The notes below the pieces were generated by a model. The model was not told the origin of the DNA and made no database searches. It saw only the letters and a program-made list of their open reading frames with translations. Of a DNA stretch of 47,841 bases, positions 39,969-47,841 are shown piece after piece. Position 1 is the first letter of the stretch. Every line of letters starts with the position of its first letter. The translations under genes and the position numbers were made by a program. Source of the DNA: a virus; IMG/VR virus record IMGVR_UViG_3300047462_000148, positions 1 to 47,841 of that record; one strand, written 5' to 3'.

Positions 39969-40172
39969 ATGGGTAAAGTAGTTAACCTTGACGACCAGAG
40001 ACCAGAAAACAAATACTGTTTTGTCTGTGCGTGTGAGAACCAGACTTTTGTTCTGCGGCCGGATGCGAAAATTCAGTGTACTTATTGCGAGGAGATAATG
40101 CCGCAATTGATCTGGGGGCAGTTCTTTGTTTCACAAAATCCTGAAATAGCGCCTACGGAGCATAAGAAGTGA
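39969..40172 (+). CDS. Small zinc-binding-like protein between terminase and portal, 67 aa
   Basis: Two Cys pairs, CFVCAC at residues about 17-22 and CTYC near 37-40, form a zinc ribbon. The start follows terL by one base, and the stop overlaps the portal GTG (GTGA). Small zinc proteins at this position occur in related phages and may help packaging. Function not established. Confidence 0.8.
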   Translation: MGKVVNLDDQRPENKYCFVCACENQTFVLRPDAKIQCTYCEEIMPQLIWGQFFVSQNPEIAPTEHKK

Positions 40173-42292
40173 TAGGGCTTGAGTTGAGTACCAGGATCGA
40201 GATTGACGAATCGGTGGCAAAGGCGGCTAACCTTTGTGACCGCTTTGCCCCTGATGATCTGAAGAAAATCGGCATGCTAGTCATGGAAGGTTACAAACGC
40301 GACAAGCAGTCTCGCATTGACTGGGAAACCCGGATGGAAGCCGGGATGGACCTGGCCATGCAAATCCAAAAGGAAAAAAACTTCCCCTGGCCTGGAGCCT
40401 CTAATGTTATATTCCCCCTCATTACTATCGCAAGCCTGCAATTTTCAGCCCGATCCTACGAGAACATTGTGCAAGGCACTGACGTGGTTCGCTATCGCAC
40501 CGTGGGCGCTGATGCCAGTGAGACCCTACGAAACCGCGCCGATCGCATTTCTCGACACATGTCTTGGCAGGTTTTGGAAGAAGACACTGCCTGGGAAGCC
40601 CAACACGATTCATTACTCATTAACCTTGGTATCGTTGGCACTGCCTTTATCAAGACTTACTTCTCGACTACACTAAATCATAATGTGAGTGAACTGGTTT
40701 TGGCCCGAGATCTGGTGGTTGATTACTGGGCCAAGTCAATTGAGACCGCCCAGCGCAAGACCCACATCAAACCCTTGTTTAGGAATGAAATTTATGAACG
40801 TGTCAAGCGGGGAATATTTCGCGATGTTTTGGCTAGTGATTGGTATAATTCTACGACTTCTATGCCTGAGACTAATGATAAGCAAGATAATCGTGCCGGC
40901 GTTCAACAGCCTTCTATCGACACGGATACCCCTTTTCGCACCCTGGAACAACATCGGAATTTGGATCTCGATGGGGACGGCTATGCGGAGCCTTATATTG
41001 TAACTGTGGAGGAACGCTCAGGTGAAGTACTCAGAATCGTGGCTAGATGGGAAAGTGAGAAAGCTGTTGAGTATGTTGGGAATACGAAAGAAATTCTCCA
41101 GATCAACGCAACCGAGTACTTTACCAAGTATTCTTTTATACCTTCACCCGACGGCAGTATTTACGACATTGGATTCGGAGTTTTGCTTGGACCGCTCAAC
41201 GAAGGAGTTAACACAGGAATTAATCAACTCTTTGACTGCGGAACAATGGCAAACTCAAATGGCGGCTTCCTTGGCCGAGGCGCTAAAATCCGGGGTGGTG
41301 TATATTCTTTTTCGCCCTGGCAGTGGAATCGAGTTGATTCCACAGGAGATGACCTTCGAAAGTCCCTTGTACAATTCCCAGTCCGGGAGCCGTCTACAGT
41401 AATGTTGCAGCTGCTGCAGCTGTTGATCGAGTATACGGATAGGGTGGCAGGGACTACAGACCCGATGGTGGGGAAAAACCCTGGACAGAACACCCCAGCT
41501 GAGACTTCCCGCAACACCCTTGAACAAGGCATGAGAGTCTACTCGGCTATTTTCAAACGTGTCTGGCGGTCGCTCAAGGAAGAGTTTAAGAAACTCCATG
41601 ACCTCAATGGGCAGTATCTACCTGTAACCTCTCGCTTTGGGGAGAAAAATGATTTTGTCCGACGAGAAGATTATTCAGGCAATCCTAATCAGGTTGTCCC
41701 CGTCGCAGACCCAAACATTACATCAAATGCTCTTAGACTTACTCAGGCAATGCACTTACGTCAGGCTGCCGCCGAAATGCCTGGCTACGATCGACCCACC
41801 GTCGAAAAGAGATTTCTCAAAGCAATGCAAGTCGATGGGGTCGATGAAGTCTACCCAGGTCCCGATAAAGTCCCTCCTCTCCCCAATCCCAAAGGTCAGA
41901 TCGAGGAGATGAAGCTGAAGGGGCAGCAGATGAAAATTGACTTTGAAAAGTGGAAATTCATTCAGGAACTGCAGGATGCTCGGCGGCTGAACCAGGCGCA
42001 GATTAATTTATACCAGGCTCAGATCGTCGAGATCATGGCGGGAGTTCAGACCGAGGCAATGAAGCTGAAAATTGAAGCTTTTGAACAGATAGTTGATGCC
42101 TTAGAGACACACGACAACATGTTAATGCGGCGCATCGAGGCTGCTCAAGGAGTACAAGAAAATGGTTCTGCCGACGGAAAAGGAATGGGAACAATGGGAA
42201 ACGGAGCCGCAAACCCTGGTGTTCAGGGAGCTGCTCCGGGAATGGCGCCAGGCGCTAATGGAGCAATGGGCCAGCCGGGTCTTCCAGGGTGA
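40169..42292 (+). CDS. P22-type portal protein, 707 aa
   Basis: The length, the early KNFPWPGASNVIFPLITIAS and VDYWAKSIETAQRKTHIK segments, and the long C-terminal helical barrel rich in Gln and Lys (residues about 560-660, QLQDARRLNQAQINLYQAQ) are characteristic of P22-like portals. Twelve copies form the DNA entry channel at one capsid vertex. GTG start with GGAG eight bases upstream, overlapping the zinc-protein stop. The C-terminus is Gly/Met/Ala-rich. Its coding end overlaps the following small gene by 131 bases. Confidence 0.92.
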   Translation: MIGLELSTRIEIDESVAKAANLCDRFAPDDLKKIGMLVMEGYKRDKQSRIDWETRMEAGMDLAMQIQKEKNFPWPGASNVIFPLITIASLQFSARSYENIVQGTDVVRYRTVGADASETLRNRADRISRHMSWQVLEEDTAWEAQHDSLLINLGIVGTAFIKTYFSTTLNHNVSELVLARDLVVDYWAKSIETAQRKTHIKPLFRNEIYERVKRGIFRDVLASDWYNSTTSMPETNDKQDNRAGVQQPSIDTDTPFRTLEQHRNLDLDGDGYAEPYIVTVEERSGEVLRIVARWESEKAVEYVGNTKEILQINATEYFTKYSFIPSPDGSIYDIGFGVLLGPLNEGVNTGINQLFDCGTMANSNGGFLGRGAKIRGGVYSFSPWQWNRVDSTGDDLRKSLVQFPVREPSTVMLQLLQLLIEYTDRVAGTTDPMVGKNPGQNTPAETSRNTLEQGMRVYSAIFKRVWRSLKEEFKKLHDLNGQYLPVTSRFGEKNDFVRREDYSGNPNQVVPVADPNITSNALRLTQAMHLRQAAAEMPGYDRPTVEKRFLKAMQVDGVDEVYPGPDKVPPLPNPKGQIEEMKLKGQQMKIDFEKWKFIQELQDARRLNQAQINLYQAQIVEIMAGVQTEAMKLKIEAFEQIVDALETHDNMLMRRIEAAQGVQENGSADGKGMGTMGNGAANPGVQGAAPGMAPGANGAMGQPGLPG

Positions 42293-42500
42293 GACGGCCG
42301 AGCAAACCGCGTTGATGAACGAAGGTGTGCTGGGTCAGGTGACAGTAATCGATAAACTTTTAGATCTAGATTATAGCCAAGTCAAGGAGACATTCGATGA
42401 CGATAAACAAGTCGGGACTGAAGCCGAAGGGCGTAGCGGTACTGGTGGAGCCTTACGAACTTCAAGTCACAAGTATACTAGTGCTACCACCCGCGGTTAA
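42162..42500 (+). CDS. Small protein overlapping portal and GroES-like genes, 112 aa
   Basis: AAGGAG precedes the ATG. The first 75 residues are a charged, Trp-containing helical segment (EWEQWETEPQTLVFRELL, WRQALMEQWASRVF) known from phage head clusters between portal and scaffold. The last about 35 residues share DNA with the GroES-like gene. Overlap with both neighbours (131 and 104 bases) is exceptional but supported by its ribosome site. Role unknown, probably head assembly. Confidence 0.75.
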   Translation: MVLPTEKEWEQWETEPQTLVFRELLREWRQALMEQWASRVFQGETAEQTALMNEGVLGQVTVIDKLLDLDYSQVKETFDDDKQVGTEAEGRSGTGGALRTSSHKYTSATTRG

Positions 42501-42702
42501 GGAACGTATGCAAACGGCTGAAACCAAAGTCAGGGTACTTGCGGTTGGTGCGGCCGCCTGGCATGACGAGCCTGAACCTCGGGCTGTGCCTGGTGACATT
42601 GTGATGATCACCCGTTTTGCCGGCGTGATGGTTGCGGGCAAGGATGACAAGCCTTACCGCATAGTCAACGATCGAGATATCTTTGTAGGATGTGAAGCAT
42701 GA
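42397..42702 (+). CDS. GroES-like co-chaperonin, 101 aa
   Basis: AAGGAG lies seven bases before the ATG. The fold pattern is GroES: LKPKGVAVLVEPYE at the start, ETKVRVLAVGAAAW and VPGDIVMITRFAGVMVAGKD in the middle, and YRIVNDRDIFVG at the end. The mobile-loop region is around residues 22-38 (QVTSILVLPPAVKERM), with hydrophobic ILVLPP in place of the host GGIVL. It probably replaces host GroES on GroEL to fold the coat protein, as T4 gp31 does. Its position between portal and scaffold fits. Confidence 0.86.
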   Translation: MTINKSGLKPKGVAVLVEPYELQVTSILVLPPAVKERMQTAETKVRVLAVGAAAWHDEPEPRAVPGDIVMITRFAGVMVAGKDDKPYRIVNDRDIFVGCEA

Positions 42703-43550
42703 GCGCTAATGAAATTGAAACCAAAGCGGCCGCTATGGGCTGGTCGCCGAAGGAAAAATTTCGCGGCGATCCGTCTAACTGGGTCGACGCTGAAACCTAC
42801 GTGAAGCGCGGCGAGGAAGTGATGCCTATTCTCAAGGCCACTAACCGCCAGCTCTCTAGTGAACTGGAGTCGACCAAAAGCCGACTTAACGAATTACAGA
42901 CTACCGTTGAGGAAAGCAAACAGGTTATCGAAGAGCTTAAAAACTTCAACACGGCAATCACCAAGCAAAAAGCTGATGAAATTAGATCGCAGCTTATTGC
43001 GGAGTTGCGGGAAGCAAAACGCTCGGGCGATGTGGATCGGGAAGTGGAGCTGACGGATCAGTTGACTGAGCACAAGGCGGCACAGGCGAAGGCGGCTGAG
43101 AAACCGGCTGAAAAACCCCAGGTTGAAAAACCTGCCGCCACCCCTGAAATACTCAAGGCCAAAGCTACCTTTGACAGTTGGCTCGCCGAGAACCCCTGGT
43201 ACAACACTGACCCGATCAAAACCGGAGTAGCTAACGGCGTCGCACAAAAACTTCGCTCGGAAGGTTCCGAACTCACTGGCCGAGAATTCTTTGAGGAAGT
43301 CGCCAGGCAAACCGAAGCAGTTCTTGATAAATCTGGCTCTACGCGACGGGTTGATAAGGTGGAAGGAGGTGGCAGGTCTTCAAGCGGCGGCGGCGGGATG
43401 GGCGGCAAATCCTATGCCGACATGCCGCCCGAAGCCCAGGCAGGGTGTGAAAAATTCGCCAGGTCAATGACCTTTGGCAAAGGCAGGCTGTTCGAGAACA
43501 TTGAAGCCTATCGGGCAAATTATGCGTCTAAATACTTTGAGAGAGAGTAA
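42699..43550 (+). CDS. Scaffolding protein, 283 aa
   Basis: Residues about 45-130 are a long coiled coil rich in Glu, Lys and Gln (NRQLSSELESTKSRLNELQ, VEESKQVIEELKNF). A Pro/Ala/Lys linker and a helical C-terminal domain with a basic, Phe-containing end (EAYRANYASKYFERE) follow. That is the scaffold pattern in P22-type phages, where the C-terminus binds coat protein. It lies between portal and coat genes. No protease is visible. Confidence 0.82.
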   Translation: MSANEIETKAAAMGWSPKEKFRGDPSNWVDAETYVKRGEEVMPILKATNRQLSSELESTKSRLNELQTTVEESKQVIEELKNFNTAITKQKADEIRSQLIAELREAKRSGDVDREVELTDQLTEHKAAQAKAAEKPAEKPQVEKPAATPEILKAKATFDSWLAENPWYNTDPIKTGVANGVAQKLRSEGSELTGREFFEEVARQTEAVLDKSGSTRRVDKVEGGGRSSSGGGGMGGKSYADMPPEAQAGCEKFARSMTFGKGRLFENIEAYRANYASKYFERE

Positions 43551-43552
43551 TA

Positions 43553-44107
43553 ATGGCACAAGAACTTAATTCGGCCGACGTGCCGAAGGCGAATCCTTCA
43601 GTCGACATGAACAAGGTTGTGGCAGGGAATCGAAAGCGTATTCCTATGTCCGTACCGTTGCAAAGGCTCGAGGTTCCTGAAATTCCCGGATATCACCTGC
43701 ATTGGTTTCTGGAGAAGAATATTCCCAGGGCCCTTCAGGCCGCTTACGAGTTTGTCTCGTCGGACGAGGTTCCTGTCAACCAAATGGGTGTCGGCACTCA
43801 CGGTAGCATTTCCGGTTCAGCCGACCTCGGCTCCCGTGTGACTGTCCACTCTGGCGTCAGTGAACTCGCCAAGCCTGAATACTTGACCCTGATGAAACTC
43901 AAGAACGAATTTTGGGAAGAGGACCGAAAGGCTATCGATGCCAAGAATGCCGGCCTCATGTCAGGTATCTTCCGCGATGAGCAAATTCAAGATAGTCCCA
44001 ACAACCCGGTTTCGGGCCAAGACCAGGACCTGCGTTACGTCAAGACAGCACGTACTTCAGCTCCTGTGTTCAACCGCCCGACCCGCAAGGCACGTATTGC
44101 TAAGTAA
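43553..44107 (+). CDS. Head-cluster protein, 184 aa
   Basis: The sequence contains SVPLQRLEVPEIPGYHLHWF, SSDEVPVNQMGVGTHGS and a helical LTLMKLKNEFWEEDRKAIDAKN. It resembles proteins found between scaffold and coat genes in related podoviruses. It follows the scaffold by two bases. A minor head or head-completion role is likely; the family is not named. Confidence 0.74.
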   Translation: MAQELNSADVPKANPSVDMNKVVAGNRKRIPMSVPLQRLEVPEIPGYHLHWFLEKNIPRALQAAYEFVSSDEVPVNQMGVGTHGSISGSADLGSRVTVHSGVSELAKPEYLTLMKLKNEFWEEDRKAIDAKNAGLMSGIFRDEQIQDSPNNPVSGQDQDLRYVKTARTSAPVFNRPTRKARIAK

Positions 44108-44143
44108 TTTAAACGACTTTAACTTTAACTTCAGGAGTTCCAA

Positions 44144-44806
44144 ATGGCACTTGTTTCAACATTGAACAAGCCACAAGGTCTGACTCCAGTAAAATACCTG
44201 AGCGGTAACAACTGGGACGGACGTGGCAGAATGTACCATATTGATTCGGGAGACACCAATGCGTATTATGTTGGTGATCCGGTTTCACTCAAGGCGGGTA
44301 CTGCGACGATTACGGGGGAAGATGCCGGTCTGCCGACGTTGACCGTTGGGCAGGTCGGTGCGACCAACGTCGGGGTTATCCTGGCAATCGGCACCACCCC
44401 TCGTGGCGGACCGTACATTGATCCGAGCAATCTGGGGTATGGATCTCAGGTGGTAACTGGGGCGCCGGCGACCAAGATCAAACCGTACTATGCACTGGTA
44501 GCCGATGATCCGAATATCATCTTTATGATCCAGGAAGGTGGCGGCGGCACAGCGTTAACTGTGGCGGCTTGCTCCAAGAATGCTAACTTCGCCCTCGCGG
44601 CCCCCGCGACCGGCGTGATGTATTCTGGCGCATACCTCAACAACAACACTGCTCCGGCCACTACGGCAACCTATAACCTCAAGTTATTGGGCCTTGCCCA
44701 GGTCATCGACTCGTCAACCGGCATCTACAACACCTATGGCCCGTATGCCAAATGGTTGTGCTTGCTGAACAACCATTACTACATGCCCGGCCGCGCTGGT
44801 ATCTAA
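44144..44806 (+). CDS. Head-cluster protein, possible decoration protein, 220 aa
   Basis: CAGGAG precedes the ATG. The protein is Gly/Ala/Thr-rich with short strands (GRMYHIDSGDTNAYYVGDPVS, NVGVILAIGTTPRGGPYID) and a MPGRAGI end. This type occurs directly before the coat gene in P22-like head clusters and may decorate the capsid. The 36-bp spacer before it contains no recognisable signal. Confidence 0.74.
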   Translation: MALVSTLNKPQGLTPVKYLSGNNWDGRGRMYHIDSGDTNAYYVGDPVSLKAGTATITGEDAGLPTLTVGQVGATNVGVILAIGTTPRGGPYIDPSNLGYGSQVVTGAPATKIKPYYALVADDPNIIFMIQEGGGGTALTVAACSKNANFALAAPATGVMYSGAYLNNNTAPATTATYNLKLLGLAQVIDSSTGIYNTYGPYAKWLCLLNNHYYMPGRAGI

Positions 44807-44818
44807 AGGAGAATTTTT

Positions 44819-45739
44819 ATGGCAGGTGGAGTTATTACAACTGGTGCACATCCAAAAGCCCTATGGCCTGGTGTGCACGCTTTCTGGGGTCAAGTGTACA
44901 ACGAACACCCCACTGAGTATACGGACCTGTATGACGTAATGATGTCAGATCAGGCCTACGAGCAGGACGTTCAGATTACAGGCTTTGGCCTTGCCCCCGC
45001 GAAACCGGAAGGCGATGCAATGAGCTTTGACTCTGAAATCCAGGGTACAGTGGCAACCTACACGCATATTGCTTATGCGCTGGGTTACATTGTGACCTTT
45101 GAAGAGCTGCGAGACAATCTCTACGAAGTTGTGTCAAAGCGGCGAGCCAAGGCCAATGCGTTCTCGATTGCGCAAACGCTGGAGCAATTGGGTGCAGGTA
45201 TCTACAATGATGCCTTTACGGGCAACATCTTCCTCAATTCGGACGGTGCGACGTTGGTATCTCCCAACCACATCAACGCTACGGGCGGGACGTATTCCAA
45301 TGCCCTGACCCCGAGCGCCGATCTAAGCGAGGCTGCGTTGGAGGATATTGCAATCCAGGCAATGGGATTCCAGACCGATCGTGGGCTGAACATCTCGATC
45401 ATGCCGACGTCCCTGCATATCCCCAAGCAAGAATGGTTCAATGCGAATCGGATTCTGAAGAGTGTGCTTCAGTCCGAGTCGGCATCCAACAACATCAACG
45501 TGCTCAAGGCGACAAATGCGTTCCCCGGCGGCATCAAGATGAATCATTACTTCACGGCCCCGCATGCTTGGTTTGTCCGAACCAACTGCCCTAACGGCAT
45601 GCAGATGTTCTGGCGCGATAAGCCGATGTTCGATACTGACAACGAGTATGATACGAAGAACGCGAAGGCGGCTACGTACTTCCGTTGCTCATTTGGGCAG
45701 ACTGACCCGCGCTCGATTCTGGGTTCTAACGGTCCGTAA
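44819..45739 (+). CDS. Major capsid protein (HK97-like fold), 306 aa
   Basis: The segments GVHAFWGQVYNEHPTEYTDLYD, ALGYIVTFEELRDNLYEVVSK, TLVSPNHINATGGT and RCSFGQTDPRSILGSNGP fit phage coat proteins of the HK97 fold. The long N-arm, spine helix with charged face and A-domain strands appear in order. It has a strong ribosome site (AAAGGAG) and lies centrally in the head genes. The plus-oriented dyad element begins at its stop codon. Confidence 0.88.
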   Translation: MAGGVITTGAHPKALWPGVHAFWGQVYNEHPTEYTDLYDVMMSDQAYEQDVQITGFGLAPAKPEGDAMSFDSEIQGTVATYTHIAYALGYIVTFEELRDNLYEVVSKRRAKANAFSIAQTLEQLGAGIYNDAFTGNIFLNSDGATLVSPNHINATGGTYSNALTPSADLSEAALEDIAIQAMGFQTDRGLNISIMPTSLHIPKQEWFNANRILKSVLQSESASNNINVLKATNAFPGGIKMNHYFTAPHAWFVRTNCPNGMQMFWRDKPMFDTDNEYDTKNAKAATYFRCSFGQTDPRSILGSNGP

Positions 45740-45774
45740 TGGGCGCGTTGAATTAAATGATTCAATACGCCTAC
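45739..45774 (+). promoter_or_regulatory. Dyad element copy 5, directly after the coat gene
   Basis: It reads ATGGGCGCGTTGAATT, then a loop region, then ATTCAATACGCCTAC, pairing GGCG/CGCC and TTGAAT/ATTCAA with a two-base mismatch. It lies between the coat stop and the next gene. Being just past the most highly expressed gene, a partial terminator or RNA-processing hairpin is likely, or a promoter (TTGAAT, 18 bases, TACATA). Confidence 0.6.
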
Positions 45775-45790
45775 ATAAAGGAGACTTGAA

Positions 45791-46567
45791 ATGGCAGCAC
45801 CTTCACAAGGGCCAAATCGGTATCCGAACGGATTTACGAGTGATCCTGTCTATGGGCCTTTGGCCCAGATGGGCACTCAAAACCCTTTCTTTTACCATTT
45901 GTGGAATGACGATTTTGACCAGGAAGTAGCTGAGTCCGGGTATACCAAGACACTGACGGGAAATGGAACTGTAGCCTTGGCTGCCGGCGACGGTGGCGTG
46001 GCGCTGTTTACTACCAATACCTCAACGCCAGCTACAACAGACATTGCCTCGATTCAATTGCCAGCCGCCGGGTTCAGCTTCACGGCTGGAAAGAAGTCAT
46101 TTTTCCTAACTCGAATCCAGTCCTCGGACATGACCAACGCTGCGATTGTCGCTGGTTTGATCCAAACGACTACGACTCCTTTTACAGTCACCGATGGAAT
46201 CTATTTCTACAAGGCGTCAGGGGCAGCATCGCTGGTTCTGATCACGACCGTTGGCTCTGTACCAACGAGCTTGACTATTCCAACAAGCGCCTACTCGTTA
46301 GCAAATAACGTAAATGTGGATCTAGGTTTCTACGTGGATCGGAAGCAAAACATCTATGCGTTTGTCGGGGCGCAGTTGGTTGGATATCTGCCGCAGCAGG
46401 GTACAGGTTCGACTGTCCCGAGCGGAGCGGTGGCGGCGATTCAGCAAACCATCACCCCAACCACGTTGACCACAGCCAACCTCAACCCAACGCTGGCTAT
46501 TCAGTCCGGCACCGCTTCGTCTAAGACAATGACGGCGGACTTTTTTCTCGCAGCCAAGGAGCGATAA
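45791..46567 (+). CDS. Beta-sandwich virion protein, 258 aa
   Basis: AAGGAGACT precedes the ATG. The N-terminus MAAPSQGPNRYPNGFTSDPV leads into a jelly-roll-like series of strands (FSFTAGKKSFFLTRIQSSD, VDLGFYVDRKQNIYAFVGAQLVG). Proteins of this kind follow the coat gene in many podoviruses as capsid decoration or fibre-base proteins. The end is FFLAAKER. No enzyme motif. Confidence 0.72.
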   Translation: MAAPSQGPNRYPNGFTSDPVYGPLAQMGTQNPFFYHLWNDDFDQEVAESGYTKTLTGNGTVALAAGDGGVALFTTNTSTPATTDIASIQLPAAGFSFTAGKKSFFLTRIQSSDMTNAAIVAGLIQTTTTPFTVTDGIYFYKASGAASLVLITTVGSVPTSLTIPTSAYSLANNVNVDLGFYVDRKQNIYAFVGAQLVGYLPQQGTGSTVPSGAVAAIQQTITPTTLTTANLNPTLAIQSGTASSKTMTADFFLAAKER

Positions 46568-46568
46568 A

Positions 46569-46940
46569 GTGAATGAGATCAGTGTTAAAGTTGTAGGCGA
46601 AGGGCATAAGAATTGCACACTTCAGGTGTCTGGGATTTTGTTCAAGGAAATAACTAACTTCCAGATCCTCAAATTCGCTGATCTCAGTCATGACGCCACC
46701 GGGGTCAAGCTCGAGTCTGTGTTGTTTGCAATACAGGAGAAAGCAGGGTTGTTTCTGAATTGGACAAAGGGAAAAGAAACTTCCCTTATCCTGCCTTTGG
46801 AATCCAGGGGAGTATTTAACTTCGAAGGGATGCAGTGTATCAACTCGCCTGAAGCTACAGATGGAATCTCAATTTCAGCCTTTGGCGTCCCAACACCCAA
46901 GGCCTTTCTACTCATGCTTGACATGGGGAAGCAACGATGA
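46569..46940 (+). CDS. Head/tail-joining-region protein, 123 aa
   Basis: GTG start just after the previous stop. The sequence is a compact alternating-strand protein (VSGILFKEITNFQILKF, SLILPLESRGVFNF). It overlaps the gp4-like gene by 4 bases (ATGA). Its position before the adaptor suggests a head-completion role. Family unknown. Confidence 0.7.
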   Translation: MNEISVKVVGEGHKNCTLQVSGILFKEITNFQILKFADLSHDATGVKLESVLFAIQEKAGLFLNWTKGKETSLILPLESRGVFNFEGMQCINSPEATDGISISAFGVPTPKAFLLMLDMGKQR

Positions 46941-47653
46941 CATTACCTGTCGACTTCTACACCCCTAACAGAATCATTCGTTTTGCTATGCAAGACGCGG
47001 GGTTGCTCCAGAAAGGTAGCGACCCTAGTGGCGAAGACCTTGCCGATTACATGAATCGCCTGAATGAATTGATCATCACAGCCTCCACCCAAGGACTCAA
47101 ACTATGGCTTCAATTCCTTCAGCCGATTACTCTCGTCGCTGGTCAGGCACTTTACACCTTAGGCCCAAGCGGGAATGTGCCGATCCAGAAACCGTCGAGA
47201 ATTATACAAGGGTATTATCTAGACTCTTCAGGTACCCAGCGGCCTTTGATACCATTGTCTTGGGACGATTGGAACAGGCTGTCAAACAAAACTCAGGAAG
47301 GCGAAATAAATAGTTATTTTGTCGACAAGCAGGCTTATGTGACTAACCTACGGTTTTGGTTGACGCCTGATACCACGGCGGCTACGGGAACAGCACAGAT
47401 GCTGATTCAACAGCAACAGGCTAATCCTGTGGCGTTGACGGATACAATGCAGTTGCCGCCTGAATGGGGCATGTGGTTGCACTGGGGACTTGCGGACCAG
47501 ATCTGCACAGGGGCTCCTCAGGCTATCATGGATCGGTGTGAGAAGAAAGCCGGGGCTATGTTTGATGCGTTGAGTAACTGGGACGTGGAAGATGCTCCAA
47601 CGTTTTTTCAACCTGATATCCGAATGGCAAGCCAATTCGGGCGGCCGCGCTAA
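46937..47653 (+). CDS. P22 gp4-like head-completion / adaptor protein, 238 aa
   Basis: The opening TPNRIIRFAMQDAGLLQKGS and following LADYMNRLNELIITASTQGLKLW match gp4-type tail accessory factors that extend the portal ring. The body is alpha-helical with a beta segment (YTLGPSGNVPIQKPSRI). The C-terminal part contains WLHWGLADQICTGAPQAIMDRCEKKAG. Its last base is the first base of the gp10-like start. It closes the portal channel after packaging. Confidence 0.84.
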   Translation: MTLPVDFYTPNRIIRFAMQDAGLLQKGSDPSGEDLADYMNRLNELIITASTQGLKLWLQFLQPITLVAGQALYTLGPSGNVPIQKPSRIIQGYYLDSSGTQRPLIPLSWDDWNRLSNKTQEGEINSYFVDKQAYVTNLRFWLTPDTTAATGTAQMLIQQQQANPVALTDTMQLPPEWGMWLHWGLADQICTGAPQAIMDRCEKKAGAMFDALSNWDVEDAPTFFQPDIRMASQFGRPR

Positions 47654-47841
47654 TGCCACAAGCCCGCACAATGAGCGAGCCGAAGTATATGCCTCTTGTG
47701 GCTACGCTTTCCAATCGTGATTATAACCTGAATACTGACGCGCGGCTAGTCAATGCCTATGCGGAGAAAGATCCCTTGACCGGCATGTATAATGTGATCA
47801 AGCGGTATGGAACTGCTGTACAGTATAGCTATGCCGCCATG
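47653..47841 (+). CDS. P22 gp10-like tail hub, 5' end (continues at position 1)
   Basis: The ATG at 47653 overlaps the gp4-like stop (TAATG) and encodes MPQARTMSEPKYM before entering the frame that starts at position 1. The last 150 bases duplicate the window's beginning. Read around the circle, the gene is complete. Its Ile/Val difference is at 47818. Confidence 0.85.
   Translation, partial: MPQARTMSEPKYMPLVATLSNRDYNLNTDARLVNAYAEKDPLTGMYNVIKRYGTAVQYSYAAM
47692..47841. repeat. Terminal direct repeat, right copy
   Basis: Identical to 1-150 except at 47818 (G for A). See the left copy. Joining the two gives a 47,691-bp circle. Confidence 0.95.

Noticed and set aside
1-47841. Integrase, attachment site, tRNA or phage RNA polymerase genes
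   Set aside because: I looked for their motifs on both strands and saw none; small or divergent tRNAs could still be missed by eye.

Overview
The window is the complete, circularly permuted genome of a short-tailed (podovirus-like) double-stranded DNA bacteriophage. The last 150 bases repeat the first 150 with one mismatch, so the contig closes into a circle of 47,691 bp and one tail gene runs across the cut. Portal, scaffold, coat, a P22 gp4-like adaptor and a gp10-like tail protein occur in that order, followed by large internal (ejection) proteins. There is no tape-measure gene, no contractile sheath and no phage RNA polymerase. A lipoprotein, a signal-peptide protein and good Shine-Dalgarno sites point to a Gram-negative host, which I cannot name. 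I see no integrase, tRNA or CRISPR array.

Layout. (1) Positions 47653 to 12502, rightward: gp10-like tail protein, small tail proteins, three ejection-type proteins, a PurD-like ATP-grasp protein, a zinc-ribbon protein, a tail fibre and a lysis cassette. (2) Positions 12527 to 29686, leftward: primase/helicase-type ATPase, UDG-like/DNA polymerase I fusion, ParB-methyltransferase, SSB-like and Sak4-like recombination proteins, J-domain protein, RecB/Cas4-like nuclease, UvrD-type helicase, a helix-turn-helix regulator and many small proteins. (3) Positions 28658 to 30312, mostly noncoding control DNA: a six-unit 10-bp tandem repeat beside an A-rich tract, a triple operator-like palindrome cluster, and a back-to-back promoter pair around a 41-bp dyad. 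(4) Positions 30313 to 47653, rightward: terS-like protein, receptor/host-surface proteins including a GH5 plus SGNH enzyme, terminase large subunit, portal, GroES-like co-chaperonin, scaffold, coat and head-completion genes.

How the parts work together. The leftward genes supply replication, recombination and DNA methylation, and the rightward genes build, package and release the particle. A GroES-like protein and a J-domain protein suggest the phage steers the host GroEL and DnaK folding machines. Several noncoding motifs recur at transcription-unit boundaries: a dyad family around GGCGC and TTGAAT, a promoter block AWTGCTTTRTTG, a 15-bp palindrome shared by the terS promoter region and the ParB-methyltransferase gene, and a hairpin pair with compensatory base changes. 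Together they look like a phage-specific regulatory network and are the most interesting unexplained signal here.

All functional calls rest on motifs and family resemblance read by eye. No database search or folding program was run.
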